Shown: positions 11,731 through 26,021, counted from the stretch's first letter. The stretch is 64,000 nt of DNA from Guyanagaster necrorhizus (GCF_019112545.1 NW_025064883.1:1686100-1750099); one strand, 5' to 3'. Notes: generated by a model not told the origin, from the sequence alone. Program-made: numbers and translations.

Positions 11731-14700
11731 ATGCAATCATCACCCTCTGACATGCCCTGCAAGCGCGTGTATCGTAGCGATCTTTTCAGTCCCCACCAGC
11801 TCTCTTCGAGCGAACTGCTGGAATTCGCGTTGGAGGAACTGAAAAGTTATCTCACTGAGGCCAATTTCAAATATGTCCTCCAAGAGCTTATCGATAATGA
11901 ATGCTCTCACATTCTTCTTTTGGTCTTGTCATGTAAGTTTTATCGTCAAGCTATCTGTGTGTCCAGTTGACGTTTCTACAGCCTTCAGTGATACCACATC
12001 CTTGATTCTGTGGATGCGGGAGTCATTCCCCTCCGAACCCATGAACTACGATGCTACTATTCATTACAAGATTATATCTTGTCTATCCACAGAGTTCATG
12101 TTCTCGAGCTCCCGTTCTGTGGAAGACAAGGAATTGTGCGCCAGATACCATGAAATATCTCAGATCACGCCCAGAGTTTTGAAATATCTCGTCTCTTTCC
12201 CCCAGCCCATCAGTACCGGATCAGAGCCTCTTAACAAGAGGGGCAAGGTCAGTCAGAAGAAACGCAAACAGGCCAAACGAGCAGAGAACGCTGCTGCTTT
12301 TGTCGAGAAGGATTTCGATATCTTGGATGTCGACATGCCTGAAACGTTGAGCGACGCCTCCATCCTCGCGGACAGCATTCTACAAACTCAGAAGGATGCT
12401 CTTGAGGTCTGTACTGCTATATCTTCGCTCTTCTCTTTGAAACTTAAAGCATGCCTAGTTCTATCTGGAGGAGCTCCGTCGCCCTGAGATATCTCGATCT
12501 TTCAAGGAACGCTCCATCGTTGCCCCACCTTCCGTGGAAGAAGCAAAGAACGTACCATTATCCGTGGCAACAATACAGGAGGATTCGGCAAGGGTCGAGC
12601 TGCCTTCTGCATATCCGATCGTTCAGCCAATGAAGTCGTATGTCTTCATATTCTTTCAAGTGACCATATTAGACGGACTTTATCCAAGGGCATTATATTT
12701 TGATAGTGCCGAGGGATTTGGTGAATGGACGATCATCATATCCACGAACGCCGATGATTTTTTGCGGAGCACCCACAGAAAGGATGTCTCTACATTCAAA
12801 ATTATTGTGAAGAAGATCAAGTACGTGTCGGATCGCGATATATTATATATTATGCATGCTTATTTGAGTACACTGTAGGGAGCTCTCACGTGGACACTTT
12901 TCCAATGACAATCAAAAACGTCTCAGTGGAAGTGGGACTGAAGTTCCAGTATTTGAAGCTAAGATGACTCGCGATCTCAGGCTTATTGTATGAGGCATGT
13001 TTCTTATCATCCCGAACGTTGCTGATGCCACCTTTTCAGTATCAAATTGACGTAATCCCATGTGATGAGAGTGTACGTTTGGAGGACTATTTTGTAATCT
13101 TAGTTACTAAACTACCTTGATTCATTGACAGAGAGAGCAACAGGGTCAGTTAATGGCTGTATGTTTTGCTTGCTCCTCACAGTTCTTGAAGCTGTCAAAA
13201 TTTTTGGCATCCATACCCATGCTCAAATCGACAATCGTCTCTGGAGCTCTATCAGCAGTCAACTCCGCAAGAAAGGAAGGGAATATCGAAAGAGGTAACG
13301 TTTTCTCTCAGTGGTATGAATGCCTGTGGCTTAAACGTGATGACGCAGATGTGCGGTTAGGAAGCGCGCAGATCAGGCCTCGAAGGATACTTTCATTCCA
13401 GCATTCTTCCCTCCGCTGCCTGAAGTTTTACCATCGGAGATCGAAGGCATACCGGATCTACGTCCTGATGAAACAGCCCAGGTTTGACTTAACATTTTCT
13501 CCTTTCCTTTGAACCAAACACTGACTATTCCATGCAGGTTCATTCAAGACTCGTGTAAGTCATATATAGAAGAGCTGAGTTCCAGTTGCTGACTACCCTA
13601 CAGGGTTGAGAAATATGTCACATTCTCGCAGGTACGTTCTCGTCGTATCCATGAAATAACAAGTTGACCATCAAGACGTGCAGCCGTTTTTAAATAGTGT
13701 GTATTTGTGGAATATTATTCGAAAAGCTCGGCCTGATTCGTTTTGGTAGCCATTTTAGCAGATGTAGATGCCACTTTTCCTCATATGGTTTCGTGCGCCT
13801 TTGTCTTTGGCTCTCCTTGTTCATTGCTGATGGCATGCATTCGCAGTACCCAAGAGAAATGTATTATAGAACACCCGCAGTCCTGCTACGTTATAGGTCG
13901 CAGCGGCACAGGGTATGCGAGAGTGATTCGCCGGCCTCATTCTCTTACTTACATGATTGATCTAGAAAAACCACTACGATGTTATTCAAGATGTTGCTTA
14001 TCGAGCGGACATTTCAACTCATGGAGTCGGATTTACCTCGACCTCGTCAAGTTTTTGTAACCAAGTCCAGAATGCTCGCGAAGAAAGTGCAGGAGTATTT
14101 TTCGAAGCTAGCCAGTTCCTTAGCAATGGCATCACAGACGTTTGCCGAGCTTATGCGCCTGCCAAAAGCAGCCCAATACCAAGATGATTTAGGATTAGTT
14201 GATGTTGATGATATCATAGATTGGCGAAGCGATCTGCCTGCCAAGTTCAGCGAACTCGAGGAGAAGCATTTCCCGCTGTTTATAACGTTTGATGGTGTAA
14301 GTGACTGTCCTTTCTCTAATCATACTTCTGTTTATCAGAATGACAGCTTTGCGACATGTTGGAAGCTGATATGAGCACCAAAATGCTGACCCCCATGAGT
14401 CCTATTGACAGGAAACGCGCCAAGTCTCATATGGGTGTCATTACTTTTGAATCCTTTTTTGAGTCTTACTGGTCGCATTTTCCTGAGCACTTGATCAAAG
14501 GATTAGGTAGCTGCTGTTCACTTTTGGTAACATGCTGGTATTGAAACAGCATTCATTCAGACCCTGCCTTGGTATACAGCGAGATTATAGGTAAGATATC
14601 CATCGTATTTACCATCAGCCGGCTTGGTCTAACCCTCTGTTTAGGTGTCATCAAAGGCTCAGAAGAGACATTGAGCGAAGCGAAGCGACATCTCAGTAAG

Positions 14701-17700
14701 ACCGCTTACCTTGATCTCAGCAAACGACAACAATCTACATTTGCTGATCGGAGAGACGAGGTATATGAAATCTTTGAGTCCTACATGCACAAGAAGAAGT
14801 TACGGGGAGAATATGATACGGGGGATCGGTGAGGAAAATTTGGTTGAGGAGTCATGAGTGGAGGGTAACTCGGTCATAGAACCCATAGTATCTTAAAATA
14901 TTTTGCAGAACAAGATATTCCGGGACAAGGGATCGACCACTTGTGAGTCATCTGCTCATCCTATCTAATCTGTTACCAATATCGTTGCAGATACGTCGAC
15001 GAAGTACAAGACAACATGCTCATTGACACGATGGGTAACTATTTTTTATCTCCGTTTCCCGTGATCATCATACTCAGCTGTCATTCAGTCTTAAGGGCGC
15101 TATGTAGCAATGCGGACGGTCTCTTCTGGGCAGGTGATACTGCCCAGACCATCTCCATTGGAAGCTCTTTCCGTTTCAATGGTTTAAAGGCATTTCAGTG
15201 GAATATCGAGGTATGACTTAGAGTAATTCACATACTCGAGTCTAATTAGACAAGTAGGACCAGTACAGGAAGAAGCGCGGACCCGGAGCTGCATGTAAAC
15301 AACCGCCTGAAATGTTTCAACTGGCCGTCAACTATAGGTCCCATGCAGGAATCGTTGATTGCGCACATTCCGTCATAGACCTTATCACAACTTTTTGGGA
15401 AGATTCCATTGATCGTCTTTCTCCCGAAATGGGTATTGTCGATGGCTTCAAGCCTGTCTTTTTCAACACTGAAGATCGTGCACAATTGGAACATTTCATC
15501 TTTGGAAATGTCAGTGATCACATCGAGTTTGGTGCACAGCAATGTTGGTCTTTCATTATAGGTGCTGAAGCCTGCTGTGTTAATTGTATATTTCCACGCG
15601 CAGGTATCATTGTTAGGAATGAAGCAGCAAGAGAGAGACTCCAGAAACAAGTCGGTGAAGTTGGTCTTGTACTGTTAGTCTTTTTTCTGGTTATCATGTT
15701 CTCCGAATCACTGACTGCAAGTGTTATAGAACTATATACGAAAGCAAAGGACTTGAATTCAATGACGTATGTCAGAATATTATGTTACAAGATGATTTCT
15801 CACCATAGCATTGCATCTCTTCAGGTCCTTCTTTATGACTTCTTTGCTGATTCCGTTGCCGGTCCTGCACAGTGGCGAGTTGTGCTTAATGCCATTGAAG
15901 AGAGCAACCAGGATCCTAGGAATCCGCCTCCGCTATTCGACAGGGTTCGTCATGCCAGCATTTGTAATGAGGTGAGTGTGTATCACTTCGTTACTTAGAT
16001 TGGAGTAACGACGCTTGTTCAGTTAAAATCCCTGTACGTTGCGATCACCAGGGCCCGTGAAAACATCTGGATTGCAGATGGTTCTGAAACGGGAGAACCC
16101 ATGAGAGTAAGTTGGCATCATGCTGTCCGAGCAATATTCTCATCAGAAACGATCAAGATATTTTGGACAAGCAAAGATTTGATCCAAAACTACACTCCAG
16201 GATCTGATGCACCTCGGCTTGCGTCTTCATCGACACCAGAAGAATGGGCTTCGAAGGGCCGTGAGCTTTTCTACCGGAAGCAATTCTCCCACGCCAAGCA
16301 CTGCTATATCAGGGCAGACCTTCCTATTCTGGCATCCATTGCAGGTGCCTATGACTTGCGGGCGAAGGCTCGTAAAGTCATTGGTACGTCGAGACCAAAA
16401 GTGCTTGAACGGCGTTCTTGTTTCGCAGAAGCTGCTATATCATTCTCTGAATGTGCTACTGTCACGTCGAACCCAAAAGATTCCTTGACATACTTCAGGA
16501 TCAGTGGTGAATGCTTCGAACAAGCTGGTCAGAAGTATCAAGCTGCCCAAACGTTTTTCCAGGCTCAGAAGTACACTCATGCTGCAGAGTTGTATAGAGA
16601 TCTTGGTAAATTTGATGAGGCAGTGGCGATTGTGAAGGATCACGAAGACAAAATGTCATCAATGGTTGTCGAAAATGTCATCAAACTCGCCAGACTGACA
16701 TACTTCTCTAACCGTCAAATGAAGTAAGTGATTTCTTAGGGTGTAAAATACTGGTCATTCTCAATTTCCTCAACAGAAAGGCCCACCAGCTATTTGACTC
16801 TCTCGAAGAAGAATTGGAGTATCTAGAAGAAAGAGATCTTGATATTGCTCTTGCAGACTTGCTTGAAACAATGGGACGACTAAGTGAAGCTGCTGAACTT
16901 CATTATTCTGAGGGTCGCAGAGAAGAAGCTATTGAACTCTTTCTTCGCGAAGCAGAAAACGAAAATGCTTTGCGTCGGGCTCAAGAATGTATCCTCGCAG
17001 AACTTTGGCATAGGATTTCTTTTGGCATGGACTCTCGTACTATATGTTCAGATCCTGCAGTGTCACGGCTGATGCGGTTTGCTTCGCGGTTTGATGCAGC
17101 TTTGATGGGAAAAACTGAAGCCGCTGAAGTATGTTTCGATTGCATGTCCTACTCATCGCGACTAACGGAGGTATTCTTTCAGCTGTTCATGTTTACTGCC
17201 ATTATACAGGGTGACGTATCTCGACTGCGTGAGCTGGCATTGGAATTTCACAAGATGGGCCATGGTTCTGCGGCTTTGTTGTGCCTTGATGAATACTTTT
17301 CTCGGGCATTTCAAATTCAAAATATGGTCCTCATTGATGCCGTTGAAGAGCTCAGCCTGTTCCATATCTATGTGAACTTGCTTTCTACTGCCGCATATCG
17401 GATGGACCCATGTGAAGATGTGATGACTGCCACATTGTTCGGTTTCCAGCGGATATCGGAAAATGAGTTTCTCGTACCCCAAAATACGTGGCTGCACACG
17501 GCAACTCTTGAACTTCAGCTCAGGAGTGCGACCAGTGATCCTGACTTCACTCTATCAGTACCAGAACTGCGTGGCATATTTCAGCGCGTTCTGCGAGGTC
17601 GTCTCAAGCAGAGGACTGATGCTGAAAATAGTGAATGTGGCAGATGCAAGGCTTTCTTCCCTTGCCTAATGTTTGCTGTGTCTGGGTTTTGTAGACGCCC

Positions 17701-20007
17701 GGACTGCCCGGAAGCTCATGTATCACCTTCTGTGATAGATGCTGACTACTATAATATGCGCATCCGCTTGCACCTGCAGCAAATCTTGATTTTGCAGTCA
17801 CTCAGGGAGAATGCTCATCAAGAGGTAGAAGGCAAAGGTACCAAGTATGTCATCATGTCATTCTCCGGTTCTGCCTGTTCATCTTTGGTACAGATTCTGG
17901 CTCAACCGTCTGTACGAGGCTCTTTATCCACCCCATCATGTCTTCGGTTCTATCTCCGATCTTTCTCTTTCTACAATTCCTGAGGCTGCCAAAGCAATGA
18001 ACGTTGTCAAAGATTGGGTGCGAACGCTTATGTACGGGCGGGCGTTTTTGCCCTATACGTCTTTTCTCACGGACGTGATGCGGGCAACCACTTTGGCCTT
18101 CATGTTTGACCGAAGTCAAGCGGGTTATCTTAGAAATGCAGCATATTTCAGCATACACCCTCCACTTATATACATTCGTCGAGGTGGTTCTCCCATCCTG
18201 CCGGAGCTTCTGGGTGCGATGTCGGGGACGCATACATGGTCCCTTGCTGCCGGTTTTGCATTCGTCGAGCAAGTCCTCTTCTTGATCCATCTATATTTAT
18301 GTTTTGATTTCTTTTTTCCAGGCATGTTATCAAGCGACAATTACCTATTAACGTAGGCGTTCTATGTGACCTCGTAGACTTTCTTTGCAGCTCTGTCATA
18401 CTTTGTGGTCGTCGCCCTGGAATGACAGTGATCCACGACGTAACAGTCCCTCGCAGCTGGCTTCTACGTTTCATCAAGCATGACTCGCTGTACTTAAACC
18501 CAGAGATACAAACGAACACATTTCACTTGCTTTTGACACCTATGTGGGATCTTTTAGAGCAGTTGTACGGCGGTAATGGCTCTGGTAGGTGCTCAACTTG
18601 AATTTTCTTCCTCATTCACCTACAATACATCAGAATATCTTTTGTATGGAACTACCAGAAATCTCTCAAATGTGCCAGCAGTAATTCGTGATGTTTATAT
18701 GACCAGAATGTAAGTCAAATGCTGTATCCATTGTCGCGCTTTGTACTCATGATAGTATTATATTAGATGCAAGGCCATTGGGCTATGTCAGTGTCTCCTT
18801 ATAACTCATGAAACGTGTTGACTGTTCACTTAGTGGGCTACAATATCCGTAGCGATATTTTAAGGAATAACATCCGGAAGTTGCTGTTGTCCCTGCGCCG
18901 TGAAGGACGCTTGTTACCTTCTTTCTATAGTCGGTGCGTGCGACCACAATAGGGCAGGCGCGTGCAATCTCACCGGGCTTTGTAGATATATTGATGCAGC
19001 AAGCTATTCGTGGGACGAATTTGCAAAGGTTATACGCCGTTCGCTGCAGTATGATACCACGGATGAGATGATTCAGCTTTTTCATAAGAGCAAGGCTCCG
19101 GTGAAAGCTCATGCCTTGCTAGGAGTACGTCAGGTTGTCTATGACGATTTGACGGATATCCAAGTACTCCTTGATCCTACTTTGTTAGGATCCAGTCAAA
19201 CCTCTGAACCACTTATAGAGGTTTCCACGCAGCAGGAAGATGGCCAGGTGGAAGAGACAGAGCATCTTCCACATGTTGAGACCGCTCCCGATGAAAGTGA
19301 AGACACTATCGATGCAACTGATGGTACTGTTGGTGTCATTCCGATACAAGACATGAAACGACCGGACCCTTCGGAGCAAGAAATAACCGCCGCAACCCAG
19401 ATACAACGAGTGTATAGGCGTGTACTTTCGCGTCGACGAGGCGTTGCCAAGGGTGGGAGGGCAGGCCTTCACGCGCAATTATACGCCTCATGCACTAAAG
19501 AAGTATCTCGGCTTGGCGATACCCCTGGACTATATCTTCGATTGTTTTTGGGTCCACTGCCCCACATTTTGGTTTGTCTCGAGATCGTTCGTGTCGATTC
19601 GTTAAACCACAAAAAGAGGACAAAAGAGAGGCTCAAAGGGTGCAATCCTGATGAGATGGATGCACTTGATACTTTGTTAACACAAACCAAGTACGTATTC
19701 CTCTCCCTTTGACTTTTAGCGGCTATTTTTGAACTTTAACAGCACGGCGAGCAAGACAACAATCAAACTACAGAAGGATCTCGCCCCGAATTCTGTGTTC
19801 CATGAGCGTTGCGACGACAAGCAACTCGAAAAATTGGTAGAAGAGGCTAGCAAACTGGTTTCTTCTCTACCATTCGCCACTTCGTCGGAATTAACGGATG
19901 ATCTGTGCCTTGCTGTCAAAGGGATCGTGACTAAATGTCCATCCACAGGTACAGGTAAAAAATCTATGAAGCCAACACTCAACATTGAAGATGATTACGA
20001 TTACTAA
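11731..20007 (+). CDS. TRANK1-like giant SF1 (UvrD-type) helicase with TPR-like region, zinc finger and IQ motif
   Basis: A protein of roughly 2,200 residues from many short exons, starting at ATG 11731 (MQSSPSDMPCKRVYRSD). The N-terminal third is an all-helical region of unknown role. A complete UvrD/PcrA-type helicase core follows: Walker A GRSGTGKTT (about 13893-13978, split by the intron at 13913-13965), DEVQD motif II (about 14997), GDTAQTIS (motif III), NYRSHAGIVD (IV, about 15330), YESKGLEFND (V, about 15730) and YVAITRARENIW (VI, about 16030). Next come TPR-like helical repeats rich in A/E (16250-17100), a Cys/His cluster CGRCKAFFPC...CRRPDCPEAH (17638-17727) resembling a CCCH finger, and an IQ-like TQIQRVYRRVLSRRRG (19398-19445). 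The order matches genes annotated in basidiomycetes as TPR and ankyrin repeat-containing protein 1 (TRANK1-like). Substrate and cell role are unknown. All motifs are intact, so it is probably active. Confidence 0.88.
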
Positions 20008-20082
20008 TTGTTGTCCTATTTATCTACAGTCTGTGATATATAAACTTTCTTTCAACCACAGACTGAAACAGTGAAACGGCGT

Positions 20083-22245
20083 CTAGACGTGCCGTAGAGG
20101 TAGTTCGTCCGCCGCGATTGAGTCCAACCTGCCGCCATCCTTTCCGAGTTCACTGGCCAACTCATCAGACAACCGGCGCGTCTCTGTGGTTGCTTCGACC
20201 TTCTGAGAAAAAGCCATACGTTTTGGCAGCATGTATTGTATGTCGATCCACCGCAACGTTAGTGTCATGATGATGACAAGAATCCAGAGGCTGAGAGACA
20301 CCTGCCAGCCGTACTTGTAATGGGGCGCTTGAGAAGCTGGCCATACGAGAACTTGAGACCAAGCAGAGATGGCATAATAAACGGCAACAGCTGCACAGCT
20401 TTAGTTCAGCAATCATCAGCAGAAATAGGCTGATCGCTTACCTACACCGACCACAAGTGACCTTTGCTCAGGATCTTGGGGGATGAGGTCCGATACCCAT
20501 GCAAATATCAAGGGGGCAGTACCGAGCGCGACAAACGATGTGAAGTACGACTGTAGAAAGCTACTAAGGCGAGATGTCGGAAGAGCAATATATATCACGT
20601 ACGAAGTACTTCGCCCCATCAGGAACATTCCAAATCGTCATAATGATGCATGGAACAAGGCCTATGCAAAGTAACAATAAGAGGGCAATATTGAGTCTGT
20701 TTCTTGGTACGAACCGATAATGCCTTGAAGAATGATCAACCAGTGCCTGGTCTTGAGCCAGTCGGATAATAGTGCCCAAATCCAGACTAATCATCGAAGA
20801 TGAGCGACATGACTTAGTGAGACCCATTGAATGCGTACCGAATGCTACTTGGATAGCTTGACCACCAATCGGTATAGCGTTGATCTCCGACACGCCCCAG
20901 CGACTGGTCCCATCAGGATTTTTAAGCGACTTCAGCCAGAGATTAAAGTCTGGAATACCGACCGCTAATAACGCCCCTTGTTATCAAAGAAACATGCAAA
21001 CTTACAAACGTATCCATAACTAGCCAGTACTGTGGCAACATAGAGGATAGTGATGAAATATATCACCCAGTTGGCAGCTGAGCGTTTGATGCTAGCCCAA
21101 GTCACTTTCTTTGGTTCGGCACGGTGATGCCTCTCCAACCGTTCCATAGCCATTGCGGCATGGTCCTTGTTGAACCAAAACGCCCTCGGATTAGGTTTGT
21201 TGGGCAGATCGGGAAGAAGGAAAAAACCAAAAAAGGCAAAGACAACGGTCATGATACCGTTAATGATGAACAACCATCTGCCAGGAAGAAAATTAGCACT
21301 GTATTGAAGAAGGGCAATGAGAGTAGGCACCGCCACCCCGCCATCCCGTAATGTCCATCCAAAGTGCCTTGCACAGCAGTCTGAAGAGCGTTGGCCATCA
21401 TGCTGCCTATCGCTTGACAAGAGTGGTAGAAACCCATGCGTTTTGCGAGCTCGGTGGGAGTGTACCAATGCATAAATAGTGTCATCGTACCGGGCCACGC
21501 GCTGCTTTCGCATAGTCCCAAGAATGTCCGAACGACGTAAATCTGTTTTGGACTGTGACAGGCAGCGATGCTCCCAGTCGAGATTCCCCAGGCGATTTCG
21601 AGACCAGGAAGCCAGAAGGAAGGTCGAACGTACTGCAACGTACACAACAATTGATATACAGAAGGGTAGAAGATGGCACTTACCGTCATGATAATTTGAG
21701 ATGGAACGAGCTGCAGAAGAAAGTTCGTCAACATTCGGTCCTACACATGGAGTACTCATCCTAACCATTATACAGTAGCCGATGTTGAAGTAGGTCGTAA
21801 AGTAATTCAGCTCTGTGGAAGATTTAGGGTAAAATTCATAAAAGACGAATTTAGAAGCACCATTTCCGACTAGATTCAGGTCTTCCTACAGGAGAGAAGC
21901 TTACAAGGCTAATTCCGATAGCGGCAGTCATTCACGTACTTTCATCCCAGATACTAGCCAGCAAGAAACAGAATGAAGGAATGGAACGAAACGTGAATAG
22001 AAGCATACCATATGCAGTATTAATGTTTTGCTAACCAAGACTATGAAGCAGACGATTTCGAACACGATCCGACAGCGCACCTGATCCAGATACTTGATGA
22101 CCTGGGATACACATCCGAAAAACAGCAAAAAGCAGTCTAGTCTGAGAACCAAGCTCTTCTCCAAAGGAGAACGGACATGGCCTGTACTAAGGGTATATTC
22201 CTCTCTTGTGTCCTGAGCTTCGGGATTGGAGAGGGCGCAAGGCAT
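20083..22245 (-). CDS. MFS carrier, Liz1/Fen2-like (anion:cation symporter family)
   Basis: A plasma-membrane proton symporter of the allantoate/pantothenate/nicotinate permease type (TC 2.A.1.14). The start is ATG at 22245, followed by a cytosolic leader with DTREEYTLSTG. TM1 ends in VIKYLDQ; after introns come VSGM-KEDLNLVGNELNYFTTYFNIGYCIM (read in pieces at 21960-21780), the loop RTFLGLCESSAWPGTMTLF, the motif YTPTELAKRMGFYHS, GRWLFIINGIMTVV, the central loop LPDLPNKPNPRAFWF, and C-terminal spans ending ADELPLRHV at 20083. About 12 spans are expected. YLDQ, VSGMKEDL and GNELNYFTT are typical of Liz1/Fen2 pantothenate carriers, but the substrate cannot be read from sequence. Its 3' end faces that of the helicase gene, 75 bp away. 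Confidence 0.85.
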
Positions 22246-22699
22246 AGTAGTGCGCGGAACTAAGAGACAAAGAGCCGCTCCGAAGAGAGTACTATCCAGC
22301 AGGTGTTGCCTTTTCTACCCGTTGGAAGGCTATCGACTAGGTCGCTGGGAGATAAGTAGAAGAGCAACATGGCCATGATTGTTGATAGCAAGACGAGATC
22401 CCCAAGGTGCTCGCAGGGTCGAGCTCGAATAATCAACATCAGATGCGAGAACACGGATCGGCGTTTCGACGGCAGAGATAACCAAGATAAGAGAGCAAAC
22501 AAAGATAAAGATTAATATTCACTTCTCCCTGCGAAGCGACGTCAGACCCTGCCATTGTCTTGCTCATGTAGTTGGTAGAAAGATACAAGATAAGGTCACA
22601 AACACGGATTAGATGAACGGTGGGTCTCGTAGTCTCTCACGTTAAGTAGTCATAATTATACAACGTGAAATGAAGTATCATCGTCGTCGTAAGTGTCAT
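22246..22699. other. Intergenic region between two carriers
   Basis: This region lies between the 3' end of the sugar-type carrier and the start of the Liz1/Fen2-like carrier, so it should hold the latter's promoter. An 80-codon minus frame (22260-22502) has no splice or motif support and is not counted as a gene. Confidence 0.4.
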
Positions 22700-25477
22700 C
22701 TACTCCTCAACCTTCTCTTCATGGGATACCTTGCCACCTTCTTCATCATGCTTCTCATCGACAGGTTCAATACTCAAGCTAAGGCGCCGATGGATGTCTT
22801 CAAGACGGCGAAGATCCTCCACGGCCAGATTGGTGGTATTACCAAACAATTCTTCCATTTCTTCCAAACTTACTCCCTTCGTTTCTGGGACCTAAGTTGA
22901 CGCTATTAATGGTACGAGTTCTTACAGGAAGAAAATATAAGTGTAACGTACCAGGAACAGAATGAAGCAGCCGCCTAGGAACGAGAAAATCTGCAGTATG
23001 ATTCAGTATCGTCGTTTCATCAAGAAGCCTTCAGACGCACTCCGAAGAAAACGAAAGTCCCATATCCTATGTGAGTCAACATCGATGGTGTTACCTGACC
23101 GACTGAAATTTTATAAGCATCAGCAAGCGATAATAATAATTTATCGCTTTCTAATACCTATGAAGTTGTTCATCTAGAAAACAAATATGCATCAGAAAAT
23201 TACGGTAATAGGATGTCAGCCGTACCCAATTCGAGGAGGCAGCGATGGACAGCCCTTTGCCTCGGACACTCAGAGGGAATATTTCAGCGACGATAATCCA
23301 GGCACAAGGACCCCAGCTGTAACCGAAGGCTAGCATCCTAGTTAGGTGCAATCAAGGAACGACGGTCACAGCAGACATACCCATGGCAAAAATCCAAACG
23401 AAAGCACAAGCTACCCATCCAGCCGCTGAAATAGCAATGAAGCTTTGTAGTTAAAGATGTTGCTTGAATATACCCACCTATATGGCTAGACAGCAAACAT
23501 GTCAGTCTGAGTTAGTCATGTACTACAATCCCCGCACCTCGGCCAGATGTCGTGGAATATGCTAGTCAAGATAGCAACGACGATATGGCATCTAGAGCAC
23601 AGTTTAGCATCCAGAATACTCTTGACGCATTGTTAAACTCACGCAGCCATTAAAAAGGCCCCTGAGACAAGTACTGGCTTCCGTCCCAACTGGTCAATGA
23701 ACAAGACAGCTGGTATCGTGGCCAAAAACATACTGCGTTAGAACTGAAGTCAGCAACAATGAAATGATCACATCTGCAATTCTTACGCGATACCAACGAC
23801 ACCTGTTGCGAGAAGAGACGTGGTGTTCCCGGTTAGACCTAGGGATTCGAAGATGCTAGGCGCGTAATACAAAATAGCGTTGACCCCGGTCCATTGTTGA
23901 AAGAACATGGTTCTAGAGCAGTTTCAGCCGGTGAAAGAGTTGATGATAGCTAACAGCGTCACTTACAATGAGCCAACAGCGACACGCCAAAGTAAATCTC
24001 GTAAGGGATTAGCATTAGATTTTACGCAAAAAAAAAGATGGACCCACTTCGATCGAGAATCAAGCTTAAATAACCGTGTAACCCTAGCCGGAATTGTGAG
24101 ATGAACGACGGATCCTGATATTGAGGGAACTTTGCTTCGGATATCTCTTTTTCGAACAGGTATTGCGCTTTTATCTCGCTATCATGGAACCAATTTCTTT
24201 CAGTGCGAGTCGGCAACAGCACTTGCAGTGCACTTACAGGAACTCGATGCGCACGAGTTCATCGTCCTTGGGAAGTCCTCGAAGATTGCTGAGCACGGTA
24301 AGGGCATCATCGTCTCGTCCTTGGTTGACCAGCCACCTAGGTGAGAATGGCATGAAGAGGATCCCACATCCAAGTATGATTGCTGGTACTAGTTGAAGTG
24401 CCAATGGAAGTCTCCAGGCCGCCTCACTTTGTCCTGCACCGGTGCCGCCGATATAATTTGTGCCATAATCGATCCAGAAGGAGACCATGATTCCGAACGT
24501 AATAGCCAGTTGTTGGAGCGCTACCAGGCTGCCCCGTACCTCTGGAGGCGCCAGCTACGTTGACCGTCAAGCTTTGGTAAAACAATCTGAGGCAATGCTG
24601 ACCTCTGCATTATAGAGCGGGACTGCCATGCTGGTGGAACCAATGCCAAGACCAGTTACAAATCTGCCACCGTAAATAGAGGAGGGTTTTTGGGCCGCCG
24701 TCTGAACAATAACCCCTACACAAAATACAAGGACAGCTAGAAATAAGAATTGTAAACATTGATGATTCTCTGGAGCGGAAGTAAATATTCACCCAGAAAG
24801 ATAGTGTACTTGCGGGATAACTTGTCGGCGAAATAACCTAAAAAAATCATAAATTCTGGGTTTTACCCGAGGAACAGTTTTCACTTACCTGTCATTAGAA
24901 CACCGAACCAAGCTCCCAGCTCCAGTATAGCGACCAACCATCCTTTTTTATTTGAGTCAGAGACGGCAGTACCCATCCTGAAATAACATCAGATCGCCTA
25001 TTGACGAAGAGTCGGTTGACGCACCGTTGATCGAAGGAGTACATGCTTGAAGGTAGTTAATATTATGTGTATCAATCAGAAGCAACGCTTACTCAACAAC
25101 GCTGGAAAAGACACCCTGAGAAAGAATATCAGCTGAGGCCCTCATCGTACGAAATGACTCAGCACTTGGTTATATCCTATGATTGAAGTCCACCGTTAGC
25201 TAAACATCATTGACTCTCGCTGTTTACGAACCATAGAGCCTATTGGGAGAGGTTAATGATGAGGATGAGGAGGAGAAGAGTTTCTTACAATCCTCCCAGA
25301 GAAGCAAAGACGGCAATGGAAAATACTTTGCGATTGTGGACAAGCCCGGCCTACACATTCACGATTTAGTCCAGTGACCGCGAACGAGACAAAGACACGC
25401 ACCCATCCGGAAGCACCGGCAAGGGCCTTGCGACGACGGGCGGACAATGGCGAATTTCCAGTAGAACCTCCAACCAT
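22700..25477 (-). CDS. MFS sugar transporter (hexose/monosaccharide type)
   Basis: A 12-span sugar porter family carrier (TC 2.A.1.1) for import of a hexose or similar compound across the plasma membrane. The start is ATG at 25477 ([21 protein letters not shown]), with a splice before [20 protein letters not shown]. Family marks in order: [18 protein letters not shown] after TM4-5, [15 protein letters not shown] (the PESPRWL-like motif, about 24340), [17 protein letters not shown] (TM7, about 23880), [13 protein letters not shown] loop, [25 protein letters not shown] (TM10; read in parts, 23250-23340), and [17 protein letters not shown] at about 22850. It ends EEKVEE at 22700. About a dozen introns. 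The substrate is not determinable. The 5' end is divergent from the FAD oxidoreductase. Confidence 0.88.
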
Positions 25478-26021
25478 GACTGAGAAGATCAAGAACAGAA
25501 GGGAAGGGAAGCAGGTTTGCCTCTTTTTGACGTTTCCCAGCGGTGGCGACGGACCGGAAAACGATCAGCTGAAGACTGTATGTGAAAATGTTGCCATCTG
25601 GGCCTCGAAAGGGTATGCGACCGCGAGGTTCGTTGATCGCGTGAGAAGCAACACTCATTTTGAAAGGAATATCAATCAGGCGTGCACGCGTGCAGGCAGC
25701 ACTGGCGGCTAGGATATTTTTGTGCAACATTTTTGAGTCCTTCAAAGCCATATGAGTCGGTGATGTGCATCTTTTACAGAGTTGAATGTTTGTCAAGTAT
25801 TTGATGACAAGTTTCTAGAACGGCCAGCATGATATTATATCTTAAATATAGAGCAACTTAAATAAAGTTGAACTTTTAGCCACGGAACTTGGAGAATACC
25901 TTTTCCTGTTGTCGACATGATGATGGGCGGAGGTGGGGTTCCAAATTTGCAATACACGGCACAGTCCAAGTAGCCGGAAGACTCGGAGGATTATCGTATA
26001 GGAGGACTGAAACAGAGTCCA
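25478..26021. promoter_or_regulatory. Divergent intergenic region, sugar transporter / FAD oxidoreductase
   Basis: 544 bp separate the two divergent starts, so both promoters should be here. The overlapping open frames at 25374-25796 are shadows of the transporter's first exon and run past its start without splice support. No clear TATA element was identified. Confidence 0.4.
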
